Shown piece after piece: positions 16,056 to 24,715 of a stretch of 64,000 bases of DNA (the stretch's first letter is position 1; every line of letters begins with the position of its first letter). A program made the translations under genes and the position numbers. The notes beneath the pieces were generated by a model. That model was not told where the DNA came from and ran no database searches. It saw only the letters and a list, made by a program, of their open reading frames with translations. The stretch lies in assembly GCF_947387515.1 (NCBI RefSeq), contig NZ_CANDOB010000002.1:372001-436000 (forward strand), read 5' to 3'. This DNA comes from Alkalihalobacillus sp. CinArs1 (GTDB lineage: Bacteria; Bacillota; Bacilli; Bacillales; Guptibacillaceae).

Positions 16056-16508
16056 ATGACAATGATGTATACATTTGTTCCAATCACATTGGAATACCTG
16101 AAAGAAATTGACGCATGGGACTATGAAGGCCGCTTCGAAAACCTCTTTATGAAACCGTACTTTACTTCTTATGAGAAAGACGGTGTGCTGATCGGTCCTG
16201 GTGGATGTGATGGTTTCGTGGCTCTTGAAGGGGAAAAAGTTGCTGGACTTTTTGAGTTCACAGTAAGCGGTAATACAGTGGAGATCGGACTTGCTCTTCA
16301 TCCTCGTCTAGTTGGGAAAGGACTCGCCGTCGATTATGTAAACGAGGGGATTCAGTTCGGATTAAATTACTATGACGCGAGGATCGACGTGGTTAGGTTA
16401 GAAGTGGAGAAAACAAATAAAGCAGCCATCCGAGTCTATGAGAAAGCAGGATTTAAGAGAGTGGACGAAACGGATGACGACATTGTCATGAAGAGAGATG
16501 TAGAATAA
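16056..16508 (+). CDS. GNAT-family N-acetyltransferase
   Basis: This is a 150-residue acetyl-CoA-dependent acetyltransferase. Beta4 is VEIGLALHPRLVGKGLAVDY, where RLVGKGLA is the acetyl-CoA pyrophosphate loop. It is followed by RLEVEKTNKAAIRVYEKAGF, the conserved helix and strand of family members. The acceptor substrate is unknown. AGGAAAGG lies just upstream, and the ATG at 16062 is an equally good start. It is in a run with the GntR gene and the small membrane genes. Confidence 0.85.
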   Translation: MTMMYTFVPITLEYLKEIDAWDYEGRFENLFMKPYFTSYEKDGVLIGPGGCDGFVALEGEKVAGLFEFTVSGNTVEIGLALHPRLVGKGLAVDYVNEGIQFGLNYYDARIDVVRLEVEKTNKAAIRVYEKAGFKRVDETDDDIVMKRDVE

Positions 16509-16534
16509 CACAAAATGATTGGAAGGTTAGTTGA

Positions 16535-16771
16535 TTGAATAAGGCGAAGGAATCTAGAAAGTACGTATTATTTGTCGTCGCATTTTTTATTTTGATCACG
16601 ATCGATCGGTTTCTGATCGAAGCGAAATGGTTCGATTATCTTTATTATTTCTTCATGCTATCTGTGCTCGCGTTGATCAGCGTCATCCATTTCAAACAGA
16701 AAAAATGGGTGTATGCAGGAATCTTTACGATTCTATTATTCTGGTATGTTTATGGGTTTCAATTCATTTAA
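16535..16771 (+). CDS. Small membrane protein (78 aa)
   Basis: This 78-residue protein starts at TTG with GGAAGG nearby. It has about three helices: YVLFVVAFFILITIDRF, YLYYFFMLSVLALISVI and WVYAGIFTILLFWYVYGF, with short charged loops. No family is recognised. It is in a compact cluster with two further membrane genes. Confidence 0.65.
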   Translation: MNKAKESRKYVLFVVAFFILITIDRFLIEAKWFDYLYYFFMLSVLALISVIHFKQKKWVYAGIFTILLFWYVYGFQFI

Positions 16772-16810
16772 TACAAAGACAAATTCATAGCAGCAAGGGG
16801 GAAGTGAACG

Positions 16811-16987
16811 ATGAATGTCAATCGATTTAAGCTATGGCTCGGTGCTGTGATTTTCGCTCTCGTTGCTTTTTTCATCACGAAGCTCGTTTGGAGTACAGTT
16901 CCGACTGCGTTCTTACTCGTTTATTTAATGGTTGGGTATCTTGTCATCTTCTTTTTAACGGTCATCATTCAAAGTAGGAAAACGTAG
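16811..16987 (+). CDS. Small membrane protein (58 aa)
   Basis: A 58-codon frame starts MNVNRFKLWLGAVIFALVAF with GGGGGAAGTG upstream. It encodes two hydrophobic helices (LWLGAVIFALVAFFI and TAFLLVYLMVGYLVIFFL) and a basic end (QSRKT). It lies 39 nt after the 78-aa gene and 20 nt before the DUF4097 gene, so the three are probably one transcript and may form a membrane assembly. Confidence 0.65.
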   Translation: MNVNRFKLWLGAVIFALVAFFITKLVWSTVPTAFLLVYLMVGYLVIFFLTVIIQSRKT

Positions 16988-17007
16988 CGGATGGGGGATG
17001 TGCGGTA

Positions 17008-17880
17008 GTGAAAAAGTTCGTTCTTTTGTTGGGAATCATCTTACTTCTTATAGCGGGTGTTATGTATTTTACCGATGTTGGGGCAGAAAGAGTTTCGTTA
17101 AATGTAAATGAAGAAGTTACGGTAGAAGGGATGAGCTCGCTCGATGTCAAAACAACGTCAGCAGACATTGTTTTTCGTTCTACAACAGAGGAGAAGCTTT
17201 CTGTAACGTTGGAAGGAACAGTCAAGAAAGATGGCGATAACCAGGAGATCGACGTGACAGAGAAAGATGGAAATCTTGAGGTTACGTATGTACCTGATAG
17301 TAAGCTTGGAGTTAATCTTGTAAGCAAAAATGTAACGCTCGTTATCGAAATACCAGAGAATGCTTTTGAAACGTTAAACGTTCGTTCCACGTCTGGGGAT
17401 ATTGATGGGGTAGCACTTACGACCGATACCGTCATGATCGAGTCGACTTCTGGTTCTCATACGCTTGAAGGATTTACAGCCACAACCGTTTCGTTAGCAG
17501 CTACAAGCGGAAACATAGAACTAGGCGAGAGCACAATCGAAGATCTTTCGATAGAGTCGACGAGCGGAAGTATCGAGGTTGATCGTCTAACTGCAACCTC
17601 TGGGGAGATCGAGGCAACGTCTGGAGATGTCACGCTCGTAACGGAAGAAGAAAGCGAAACGTTTGAGATCGAAACGACGAGCGGCAGTGTCGAGGTGATC
17701 TATTCAAAGAAGCCTACAGACCTTGAGATAACGTTCGATGGAAACTCGGGCGAAGCTGATAGTAGCCTGAAGGATCTGTTATACAAGGAGAAAGAAGAGA
17801 ACGAATTTCATGGTGTGATCGGAGAAGCGACGAATAAGCTAGTGGTCGAAACTACGTCAGGAGATTTCTCGGTAAAATAA
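17008..17880 (+). CDS. DUF4097 beta-helix protein with N-terminal membrane anchor
   Basis: This is a 290-residue protein starting at GTG. Residues 1-20 (MKKFVLLLGIILLLIAGVMY) form a signal anchor. The rest is DUF4097, a beta-helix-like domain built from short repeats of the form '(E)STSGxI/DxxxxxxxxxIEATSGxV' (STSGDIDGV, STSGSHTLEG, ATSGNIELGE, STSGSIEVDR, ATSGDVTLVT, TTSGSVEVIY). Family members are linked in Bacillus to cell-envelope stress modules, such as those near PspC/LiaX-type proteins. It is likely outside the membrane. A bidirectional terminator follows. Confidence 0.8.
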   Translation: MKKFVLLLGIILLLIAGVMYFTDVGAERVSLNVNEEVTVEGMSSLDVKTTSADIVFRSTTEEKLSVTLEGTVKKDGDNQEIDVTEKDGNLEVTYVPDSKLGVNLVSKNVTLVIEIPENAFETLNVRSTSGDIDGVALTTDTVMIESTSGSHTLEGFTATTVSLAATSGNIELGESTIEDLSIESTSGSIEVDRLTATSGEIEATSGDVTLVTEEESETFEIETTSGSVEVIYSKKPTDLEITFDGNSGEADSSLKDLLYKEKEENEFHGVIGEATNKLVVETTSGDFSVK

Positions 17881-17915
17881 GTCTCTTGGTCCTCTTGATT
17901 GAAACGGTTATTTGA

Positions 17916-17955
17916 AAAAGGGAGCTCGTCAACGTACTGACGAACTCCCTTTTCG
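17916..17955. terminator. Bidirectional terminator
   Basis: GGGAGCTCGTCA pairs with TGACGAACTCCC around ACGTAC, with T-runs on both strands. It separates the convergent DUF4097 and SDR genes. Confidence 0.8.
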
Positions 17956-17957
17956 TT

Positions 17958-18728
17958 TTATGAATCTGAATCTGCTGCTCTCGACGCGTAAGGATAGATG
18001 GGATCACGTAATGAGAACTCATACGTGTACCCGTCAACGATTCCGACGACTTTATCGCTTTTATAGAGATCGAGCATGAACGCGGCCATTTCTTTTGCTG
18101 TGTGATACTGCGGAACAGCTTGTTCATAGCTAAACTCATCAACATCCAACGAGCGTTCGGCAAATTCTGTTTCAGTTGCAGCAGGTGCCAGGACTTTCGC
18201 TTTTAGCTTCGCCCCTTTTCCTTCGAGCTCTTGCGCTAATCCTTCTGTAAACGCACTAACGAAGAACTTTGTTGCACAGTACGTCACGGCATCGGCGACA
18301 ATCGTGTATCCTCCCCCTGATGAGACATTAATCAGCTGTGTTCCTTCTTTATCCGCATAATCGCGAACGTAAAGAGACGACAGAATTGTGAGCGCTTCGT
18401 TATTTAATCGAAGCATCGTTTCGATCTTCGGTAAGTCTTGATCACCTACAGAATCAAAGTTCCCGAACCCGGCATTGTTGATCCACGTGTCGATTTCATA
18501 TTCCTTAAGGTTTTCGTAAAGGTTATACACTTGTTCGTTGATCGATAAGTCGGCGACGCGCACGACGACGTCCAATTCTGAATTGATGTTTTGGATTTCC
18601 TTTTTTAGTGCTTCTAACTTTTCTTCTCTTCGTGCGACAAGAATAAGATTCTTACCCTCTTCGGCAAACGTTAACGCCGTTTCATAGCCTATCCCTGAGC
18701 TTGCTCCAGTAATGACGGTGTATGTCAT
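17958..18728 (-). CDS. SDR-family oxidoreductase
   Basis: This is a 256-residue short-chain dehydrogenase. The Rossmann glycine motif TGASSGIGYE is at residues 7-16. NNAGFGNF carries the NAG motif. The catalytic Ser is in INVSSGGGYT and the YxxxK is YCATKFF. The VARREEKL segment after beta2 suggests NADP preference. AAAGGAGG lies seven bases before the ATG at 18728. The upstream frame to 18854 runs into the divergent MerR promoter and is rejected. A MerR-type operator lies in its promoter, so it is probably the regulated target. Confidence 0.85.
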   Translation of the reverse strand: MTYTVITGASSGIGYETALTFAEEGKNLILVARREEKLEALKKEIQNINSELDVVVRVADLSINEQVYNLYENLKEYEIDTWINNAGFGNFDSVGDQDLPKIETMLRLNNEALTILSSLYVRDYADKEGTQLINVSSGGGYTIVADAVTYCATKFFVSAFTEGLAQELEGKGAKLKAKVLAPAATETEFAERSLDVDEFSYEQAVPQYHTAKEMAAFMLDLYKSDKVVGIVDGYTYEFSLRDPIYPYASRAADSDS

Positions 18729-18758
18729 GTGAATTCCTCCTTTATTTGCTATGATCAT

Positions 18759-18789
18759 AGCGTAACTGTTAAAGTTCACTTTAAGGCAA
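18759..18789 (-). promoter_or_regulatory. MerR-type promoter/operator of the SDR gene
   Basis: TTAAAGTTCACTTTAA (18769-18784) is an inverted repeat inside a minus-strand promoter with -35 TTGCCT (18784-18789) and -10 TACGCT (18759-18764), spaced 19 nt. A 19-nt spacer over a CTTAAAG-type dyad is the hallmark of MerR-family activation. The dyad resembles the one reported for AdhR-type regulators. Confidence 0.65.
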
Positions 18790-18819
18790 GCCGTTTGTTT
18801 TAAAAAATTGGAGGTTGCT

Positions 18820-19188
18820 ATGTATTCGATAAGTGAAGTTGCCGCAAAGGTCAATATAAAGCCGCATACAATACGCTTTTATGAGAAAGAAGGAATCATC
18901 GAGCCGCTTAGGGATGAAAATGGTGTCAGAGAGTTTGATGACGCCCTCATCAAATGGCTCATGTTTATTAAAAAGTTAAGAGAAACCCAGATGCCGATCA
19001 CGGACTTAAAGAAATATGCCCTTCTGTTTAAAGAGGGTGATCACACTGCACGAGAGAGGCTCATGCTATTAGAGAATCACCAAAAGAAGATTCAGCACCA
19101 GATTGAAACGCTCAAGGCAACAGACGAGATGCTCGATGGAAAGATCGCTGCATACAAAAAACATGTCCTAAATAAAAGTCATCGTTGA
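18820..19188 (+). CDS. MerR-family transcriptional regulator
   Basis: This is a 122-residue regulator. MYSISEVAAKVNIKPHTIRF and YEKEGIIEPLRDENGVREF form the MerR winged helix (residues 1-50). A dimerisation coiled coil follows (ERLMLLENHQKKIQHQIETL). There are no cysteines in the effector region, so metal sensing is unlikely and an NmlR/AdhR-like aldehyde or small-molecule role is possible, although no conserved Cys is seen. GGAGG lies five bases before ATG 18820. It is divergent from the SDR gene with a MerR dyad between. Confidence 0.85.
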   Translation: MYSISEVAAKVNIKPHTIRFYEKEGIIEPLRDENGVREFDDALIKWLMFIKKLRETQMPITDLKKYALLFKEGDHTARERLMLLENHQKKIQHQIETLKATDEMLDGKIAAYKKHVLNKSHR

Positions 19189-19260
19189 AAAAAGGGTTCC
19201 AACGCTTCATGTAGAAAAGTGAGTGGGGTGGGATTGAAAATTTGAAGATGAGGTGATGGC

Positions 19261-19665
19261 ATGGCGTTACAAGTCAATCAAGTTTACTTGAACTTACCTG
19301 TAAAAGATCTTGATCGATCGGTATCCTTCTTCACTGAACTAGGCTTTGAATTCAACGCTGAGTATACGGATGATAAAGCAACATGCATGGTGATCAACGA
19401 CAATACTTACATCATGCTGTTAGTAGAAGAGTACTTTAAGACGTTTACAAAAAAAGAGGTCGTGAATGCAAAGGATGGAACAGAGGCAATCGTTGCGATA
19501 TCGGTGAGTAGCCGAGAGGAAGTCGACCGCGTTGTGGAGAAAGCTCTGAATTCTGGAGGAAAAGCGTCCTCAGATCCAGTCGATCACGGGTTTATGTATG
19601 CTTCGAGCTTTCAAGACCCTGATGGTCACATCTTTGAAGTGCTGTCGATGGAGCAACCCGCTTAG
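19261..19665 (+). CDS. VOC-family (glyoxalase-like) protein
   Basis: This 134-residue protein has the two beta-alpha-beta-beta-beta repeats of the vicinal oxygen chelate fold: QVYLNLPVKDLDRSVSFFTE, then GFEFNAEYTDDKATCMVI in the first, and VDHGFMYASSFQDPDGHIFE in the second. The terminal DPDGHIFEV motif carries the usual metal-ligand glutamate. Bacterial relatives are annotated as lactoylglutathione-lyase-like or extradiol-dioxygenase-like, and the reaction is unknown. GATGAGGTGATGGC lies just before the ATG. Confidence 0.8.
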   Translation: MALQVNQVYLNLPVKDLDRSVSFFTELGFEFNAEYTDDKATCMVINDNTYIMLLVEEYFKTFTKKEVVNAKDGTEAIVAISVSSREEVDRVVEKALNSGGKASSDPVDHGFMYASSFQDPDGHIFEVLSMEQPA

Positions 19666-19678
19666 GTTCTGATACACG

Positions 19679-19703
19679 AAGCCGCTAGAATCCCTAGCGG
19701 CTT
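19679..19703. terminator. Bidirectional terminator containing a stop codon
   Basis: AAGCCGCTAG pairs with CTAGCGGCTT around AATCC. The stop codon of the minus-strand sigma-54 activator lies in the stem. Confidence 0.65.
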
Positions 19704-21721
19704 TGTGCTTGTAATTGAGCTAAATACCGTTCCCCTTCTAACGTAATGTGAGTACCAGCTCGTCCGCGTCCTTTGATCACGTATCCCTCTCGTTCGAGGT
19801 CGTTCAGGCGGAGACGGACTTGTTGTGGAGTGAGTGGCGTGGTGGAACCTTGACTACTCTCGGATAAGTGGTTTCGGCTTGCAGATTTTCCTGCGTCGTT
19901 TCTCTCTTTAATTCCTTTTAAAATCATCTCATGTTCGTTTGCTTCCATACTGCTTTCGGGTAGTGTTGAAGGCTCTGTCGAAATTTTTTGCAACCTGTCA
20001 TGAGGCAGATCGTTTAATGTAATCGTTGAACCGCTTGCGACGACAAGTGCATAATCGATGATGCTTTTTAGCTGGCGGATGTTCCCTGGCCAGTCGTACG
20101 TTTGAAATCGCTGAATCACATCATCATCGATCTTCATCCAGTTGCCGCTCTTTGTAACAAAATAATTCATCAGAAGCGTAATATCACTCACACGTTCTCT
20201 GAGTGGTGGGATGGAGAGATGAAGGACGTTCAATCGATAAAATAAATCTGACCGAAAAGACCCTTCTGCGATTTTATCCTGAAGGTTTTTATTCGTGGCG
20301 GCGATCACCCTAACGTTAACGGGGATGATCTTTCTTCCGCCGATCCTTCTGATTTCTTTCTCCTGCAGAACACGAAGGAGATGAGCTTGAACGGTCGAAC
20401 TGATATCCCCGATTTCATCAAGAAAGATCGTGCCGTTATCGGCGAGTTCAAATAATCCTTTCTTACCGCCTTTTTTGGCTCCAGTAAACGTTCCTTCCTC
20501 GTACCCGAACAGTTCACTTTCGAGCAATGTCTCTGTTAATGCACTACAGTTGATGGCGATGAAAGGACCGTTTTTCCGAAGGGAGTGGCGGTGGATCGCA
20601 TGAGCGAAAAGTTCTTTTCCAACGCCTGTTTCGCCGTGAATGAGAACGGGGTGCTCTGACATCGAGAGCTTCTTCGCAATCCGTTTGCACTCTGTTAAAT
20701 GAGGATGCTCCCCTAATATATCGTCGAAGTCGTATTTCGCTACGAATCCTTTCTTATGCTGCTCTCGCTGGGCAGTTTTTTCAATTTCAAACGCTTGGTT
20801 TACACTTTTAAACGTTACGACGATCGTGTGCTCACCTTCCATGTGCTGTCTGAACGCGACGACGTCGACGCCGTTCATCGAAAGGTACTTGTTTTCTTCT
20901 GTATCGTGAAGAATGAATTCATACAGTTCTTCATCGACGACGTCCTTTAGTGGCTGGTCGACGACTTCTTTTGCTGAAAGCTGAAAAAGGGCTTCAAGTC
21001 GATGGTTGAAAAGGGTGATGCGTTCTTTTCGGTTGATCGCAAGGATCCCATCATCAACTGTATCTACGACGTTTTGATAGTGTTCAGTCGTCCTCGTTGC
21101 TTTTTGTTCAGCGAACAGGATCTTTCGATGTAACGTGATCATACTGCGAATGTAGCGCTCAGAGACTTTAGAAGAAATCACGTCATCAAGATCGAAGTGA
21201 TCGATCATCTTAAGGATGGTGGCCATATCGAAGGGCCTGACGCCGATGTCGATCACCGTATCGATGTAGGCGGGGCATAGGTGCGTTTCACCAGGGGATA
21301 TGGCGATCGTGATATCGTCATAAAACATCTTTCCTTTTTTATAAGGGACGAATTTGATGTGGTTGATGCCAAGCTGATAGAGCGATTCGATCACGTCGAC
21401 CGTCGTTTGATCGTCGTCGTTGACCATGAGGACGGTTTCGCCATCGGGGAGGGTCAACAGTTCTTCGATGTAATCGTGACGAATCGTTCTGTTGCCAACG
21501 ACGACTTTTGGACTTTGGATCGTTGAGAGAGCTTCCGCTTCCAGTTTAGCGGCTTCAGAAGAATACAGAATGATCTTATCAGACCATTCGAGAGGGAGCC
21601 CTTCATCGACTGCGAACGATGTGACAGAGATGTAATCTCCAAGCAGCTGGTCAAGCTGCTCTCGTAATACTTCCTTTGTTCGACTACTCCCAGCGATGAG
21701 CGTAAGGGTAGGCTGACTCAT
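19694..21721 (-). CDS. Sigma-54-dependent transcriptional activator
   Basis: This is a 675-residue enhancer-binding protein. Residues 1 to about 200 form an unassigned sensor region. A PAS domain follows (about 212-310: YQNVVDTVDDGILAINRKER). The AAA+ domain (about 335-570) has Walker A GETGVGKE, Walker B GTIFLDEIG and a sigma-54 contact loop reading GTFTGA rather than GAFTGA. The C-terminus is not the usual Fis-type HTH but a winged helix (TPQQVRLRLNDLEREGYVIK). Start 21721 has AAGGTG six bases upstream. It is divergent from the YfcC/iadA genes, whose promoter, like that of the cyanophycinase gene, is of sigma-54 type, so it very probably activates both. Confidence 0.9.
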   Translation of the reverse strand: MSQPTLTLIAGSSRTKEVLREQLDQLLGDYISVTSFAVDEGLPLEWSDKIILYSSEAAKLEAEALSTIQSPKVVVGNRTIRHDYIEELLTLPDGETVLMVNDDDQTTVDVIESLYQLGINHIKFVPYKKGKMFYDDITIAISPGETHLCPAYIDTVIDIGVRPFDMATILKMIDHFDLDDVISSKVSERYIRSMITLHRKILFAEQKATRTTEHYQNVVDTVDDGILAINRKERITLFNHRLEALFQLSAKEVVDQPLKDVVDEELYEFILHDTEENKYLSMNGVDVVAFRQHMEGEHTIVVTFKSVNQAFEIEKTAQREQHKKGFVAKYDFDDILGEHPHLTECKRIAKKLSMSEHPVLIHGETGVGKELFAHAIHRHSLRKNGPFIAINCSALTETLLESELFGYEEGTFTGAKKGGKKGLFELADNGTIFLDEIGDISSTVQAHLLRVLQEKEIRRIGGRKIIPVNVRVIAATNKNLQDKIAEGSFRSDLFYRLNVLHLSIPPLRERVSDITLLMNYFVTKSGNWMKIDDDVIQRFQTYDWPGNIRQLKSIIDYALVVASGSTITLNDLPHDRLQKISTEPSTLPESSMEANEHEMILKGIKERNDAGKSASRNHLSESSQGSTTPLTPQQVRLRLNDLEREGYVIKGRGRAGTHITLEGERYLAQLQAQSR

Positions 21722-21745
21722 ATAGAACACCTTCTTTTTCTTATT

Positions 21746-21768
21746 GGTTCTATTGTATCACCAATTAG
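21746..21768. promoter_or_regulatory. Candidate upstream activator site
   Basis: ATTGGT and its complement ACCAAT are 11 nt apart, about 70 nt upstream of the -24 element. An ATTGGT...ATTG stretch also occurs near 24637, about 80 nt upstream of the second -24/-12 promoter. Both are at plausible enhancer distance. Confidence 0.4.
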
Positions 21769-21834
21769 TAACAAATGAACCCGATAGCAGGACGTATTTT
21801 CGTGATTTTTCTGACGATTAAGGAAGATCAAAAC

Positions 21835-21853
21835 TTGGCATGAAACTTGCATT
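21835..21853 (+). promoter_or_regulatory. Sigma-54 (-24/-12) promoter of the transporter operon
   Basis: TTGGCATGAAACTTGCATT contains the invariant GG and GC separated by exactly 10 nt, matching TGGCAC-N5-TTGCA with one change. It lies 53 nt before the transporter start and is divergent from the sigma-54 activator gene. Confidence 0.9.
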
Positions 21854-21905
21854 GTATATAGTAAGCAGTCTAAAACCAATAGTAGTAACGGAAGGAAGGG
21901 GAAAC

Positions 21906-23411
21906 ATGAAGAAAGAAAAGAAAGAGATTAAAATGCCTCATACGTTTGTTATTGTCTTTTTTGTCGTATTGGCAGCGGCGGTTCTTACGTATTTCATCCC
22001 AAAGGGAACGTTTGAAACAAAAGATGTTACCTACGTACACCAGGGGCAGGAGCAAACGAAGACCGTACTTATTCCTGATAGCTTTTCTTATGTAAAGGAC
22101 GATGAAGGTAACGCTGTACGTGAAGGTGTGAGTCTGTTTGAGCCTTTTGGTGAAGCAGGGTTTCTAAACTATGTATTCGAAGGTCTCGTATCAGGGAGTA
22201 AGTGGGGATCGGCTGTCGGAGTCGTCGCCTTTATCCTGATTATCGGTGGTGCCTTCGGGATCATCATGCGAACGAAAGCGATCGATCAGGGAATTCTCTC
22301 GATCATCGATAAAACAAAAGGGCGAGAAGTGTTGATCATCCCTCTTATGTTCGTCTTGTTCTCACTAGGCGGCGCGATTTTTGGAATGGGAGAAGAGGCG
22401 ATCGCGTTTGCGATGATCCTGATCCCACTCGTCGTTGCGCTCGGATATGATGCGATCACAGGTGTCATGATTACATACGTTGCGACGCAGATAGGATTCG
22501 CAACATCGTGGATGAACCCGTTCGGCGTTGCGATCGCGCAGGGTGTTTCAGGAATACCTGTATTGTCAGGTGCACCGTTCAGAATCGTAATGTGGATCGT
22601 CTTCACGCTTGTAGGCGTTCTTTACACGATGTGGTACGCGAACCGCATCCGAAAGGACCCATCGAAGTCCCTCTCAACAGAATCGAATCAGTACTTTAAA
22701 GATTACAATAAAAATCAAGAACTGGACTCGCGATTCAGTCTCGGTCATGGACTCGTTGTGATCACGTTGTTTGCTGGGGTTGGCTGGATCATTTGGGGCG
22801 TTATTAAAGATGCTTACTACATTCCAGAAATCGCAACACAGTTCTTTACGATCGGTCTTGTTGCCGGTATTATCGGCGTCATCTTCAAACTGAACAACAT
22901 GACGGTCAATGATATTGCAGAAGGATTCACAGACGGAGCGAAAGACTTGCTTCCTGCCGCGCTCGTCGTTGGGATGGCAAAGGGAATCGTCATCATACTT
23001 GGAGGCGATGCAGCTGGAGAACCATCCGTTCTGAACACGCTTCTTTACAGTGCTGGGAACGTTGTGGACGATTTCCCTCAGGCGGTTTCAGCGTGGTTTA
23101 TGTTCCTGTTTCAGTCTGTCTTTAATTTCTTCGTTGTATCAGGGTCAGGACAAGCTGCACTCACGATGCCACTCATGGCTCCGCTTGCAGATATCGCTGG
23201 TGTAACGAGACAGGTTGCCGTTCTTGCATTCCAGCTTGGAGACGGATTAACGAACATCATCGTTCCAACGTCAGCAGCCCTTATGGGAACGCTTGGTGCT
23301 GCGAGAATGGACTGGGGAACATGGTTTAAATTCATCATCAAGTTCCAACTCGTGCTGTTTGCGCTAGCATCCATTTTTGTCATCACAGCGTCACTCATGA
23401 ATTTTCAGTAA
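21906..23411 (+). CDS. YfcC/DcuC-family transporter, likely for (iso)dipeptides or arginine-related substrates
   Basis: This 501-residue membrane protein has about 12 helices and opens MKKEKKEIKMPHTFVIVFFV. It has the YfcC-family pattern: an N-terminal helix ending in LTYFIPKGTFET, GGAFGIIMRTKAIDQGILS and the helix-hairpin VSGSGQAALTMPLMAPL and PTSAALMGTLGAA. The family includes putative C4-dicarboxylate, basic amino acid and dipeptide transporters. Start 21906 has GAAGGGG six bases upstream. It lies 18 nt before iadA in one operon under a sigma-54 promoter, which points to uptake of beta-aspartyl dipeptides. Confidence 0.85.
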   Translation: MKKEKKEIKMPHTFVIVFFVVLAAAVLTYFIPKGTFETKDVTYVHQGQEQTKTVLIPDSFSYVKDDEGNAVREGVSLFEPFGEAGFLNYVFEGLVSGSKWGSAVGVVAFILIIGGAFGIIMRTKAIDQGILSIIDKTKGREVLIIPLMFVLFSLGGAIFGMGEEAIAFAMILIPLVVALGYDAITGVMITYVATQIGFATSWMNPFGVAIAQGVSGIPVLSGAPFRIVMWIVFTLVGVLYTMWYANRIRKDPSKSLSTESNQYFKDYNKNQELDSRFSLGHGLVVITLFAGVGWIIWGVIKDAYYIPEIATQFFTIGLVAGIIGVIFKLNNMTVNDIAEGFTDGAKDLLPAALVVGMAKGIVIILGGDAAGEPSVLNTLLYSAGNVVDDFPQAVSAWFMFLFQSVFNFFVVSGSGQAALTMPLMAPLADIAGVTRQVAVLAFQLGDGLTNIIVPTSAALMGTLGAARMDWGTWFKFIIKFQLVLFALASIFVITASLMNFQ

Positions 23412-23429
23412 TAGCTTGGAGGATCGTAC

Positions 23430-24596
23430 ATGTTTACTATCATAAGAAATGCAGAAATCTACAATCCTGATCATCTAGGGAAAAAAGATGTGCTGATCGC
23501 GTTCAGTAAGATCGCGATGATCGATGAGCGCATCGAGCTTCCTGAAGACATTCCACACAACGTGATTGAAGCAGATGGGAAGCTCCTTTTCCCAGGCTTC
23601 ATCGATTCACACGTCCACATCATGGGCGGAGGTGGAGAAGGAAGCTACCGCACGCGAACACCAGAACTCACGCTTAGTCAAGCGACGTCTTCAGGCGTCA
23701 CCACATTGATCGGTGTGATCGGAACGGATGGCACGACGAGAACGATGCCAGATCTTATCGCAAAAGCAAGAGGGTTAGAGGAAGAAGGAATCACTTGCTA
23801 CGTTCATACGGGAAGCTATCAAGTTCCGGTAAAAACGTTAACAGGTAAAATCGAGGATGACCTCATCTTGATCGACCGCGTGATCGGAGCAGGAGAGATT
23901 GCGATCAGCGACCATCGCTCCTCACAGCCAACAGTGGAGGAAATGGCGAAGATTGCGTCAGCCGCACGTATCGGAGGCATGCTTTCTGGTAAGGCCGGCA
24001 TCGTGAATATCCACGTGGGAGATTCCCCTACGAAGCTAGCTCTTCTTGAAGAAGTGGTAGAAACAACGGATATTCCGATCAAAACGTTCCACCCGACGCA
24101 TATCAATCGAACGGAAGAGCTATTTCGTTCAGGACTAGACTATGCGAAAAAAGGTGGATACATCGATTTCACAACGAGCACCATCCCGCAATTTTTAGAA
24201 GAGGGAGAAGTGAAGTGCAGCACTGGTTTAAAACGTGCGTTAGAAGCAGGTGTACCTGTGGAACAGATCACGTTCACTTCAGATGGTCAGGCAAGCCTGC
24301 CAGCGTTTGATGCGAACGGTGAATTTGAAGGATTGCAGATCGGAACGGTTGCATCTCTCTACAAAGAAGTGCGAGATGCGATCGTGGAAGATGGCGTTCC
24401 AATCTCTGACGCTATTAAAGTGATTACGAAAAATCCCGCTTCCCTTCTAAGACTGAAGGATAAGGGCGAAATTGCGGTAGAGAAGGATGCTGACCTCGTT
24501 CTTGTGAACAAAGGTTTTGAAGTCGATACCGTGTTCGCAAAGGGACAGCTGATGGTAGAAAACAAAGAAGTCCTCGTGAAGGGGACGTTCGAATAA
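23430..24596 (+). CDS. iadA: Isoaspartyl dipeptidase (beta-aspartyl-peptidase)
   Basis: This 388-residue amidohydrolase matches IadA. The zinc motif FIDSHVHIMGGGGEG is at about residues 56-70. The bridging-residue segment GEIAISDHRSSQP is at about 150-162. Metal-site histidines lie in NIHVGDS and FHPTHINRTEE. The catalytic aspartate is in TFTSDGQASLP. The enzyme cleaves beta-Asp-X dipeptides, including beta-Asp-Arg from cyanophycin, in the cytoplasm. GGAGG lies seven bases before the ATG. It is the second gene of the transporter operon, with a terminator at 24602. Confidence 0.92.
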   Translation: MFTIIRNAEIYNPDHLGKKDVLIAFSKIAMIDERIELPEDIPHNVIEADGKLLFPGFIDSHVHIMGGGGEGSYRTRTPELTLSQATSSGVTTLIGVIGTDGTTRTMPDLIAKARGLEEEGITCYVHTGSYQVPVKTLTGKIEDDLILIDRVIGAGEIAISDHRSSQPTVEEMAKIASAARIGGMLSGKAGIVNIHVGDSPTKLALLEEVVETTDIPIKTFHPTHINRTEELFRSGLDYAKKGGYIDFTTSTIPQFLEEGEVKCSTGLKRALEAGVPVEQITFTSDGQASLPAFDANGEFEGLQIGTVASLYKEVRDAIVEDGVPISDAIKVITKNPASLLRLKDKGEIAVEKDADLVLVNKGFEVDTVFAKGQLMVENKEVLVKGTFE

Positions 24597-24601
24597 AACA
24601 A

Positions 24602-24637
24602 GGTACCGCACAACAACCTGTGCGGTGCCTTTTTTAT
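24602..24637 (+). terminator. Terminator of the transporter-iadA operon
   Basis: GG-ACCGCACA pairs with TGTGCGGT-CC around a six-base loop and is followed by seven T. Confidence 0.85.
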
Positions 24638-24715
24638 TGGTCGTTATTGGGTGTCGAGAACAACCAGATTATAAAACGGTACATTGAAAAAGTCCAATAT
24701 AGCAGGTTTTTCCAC

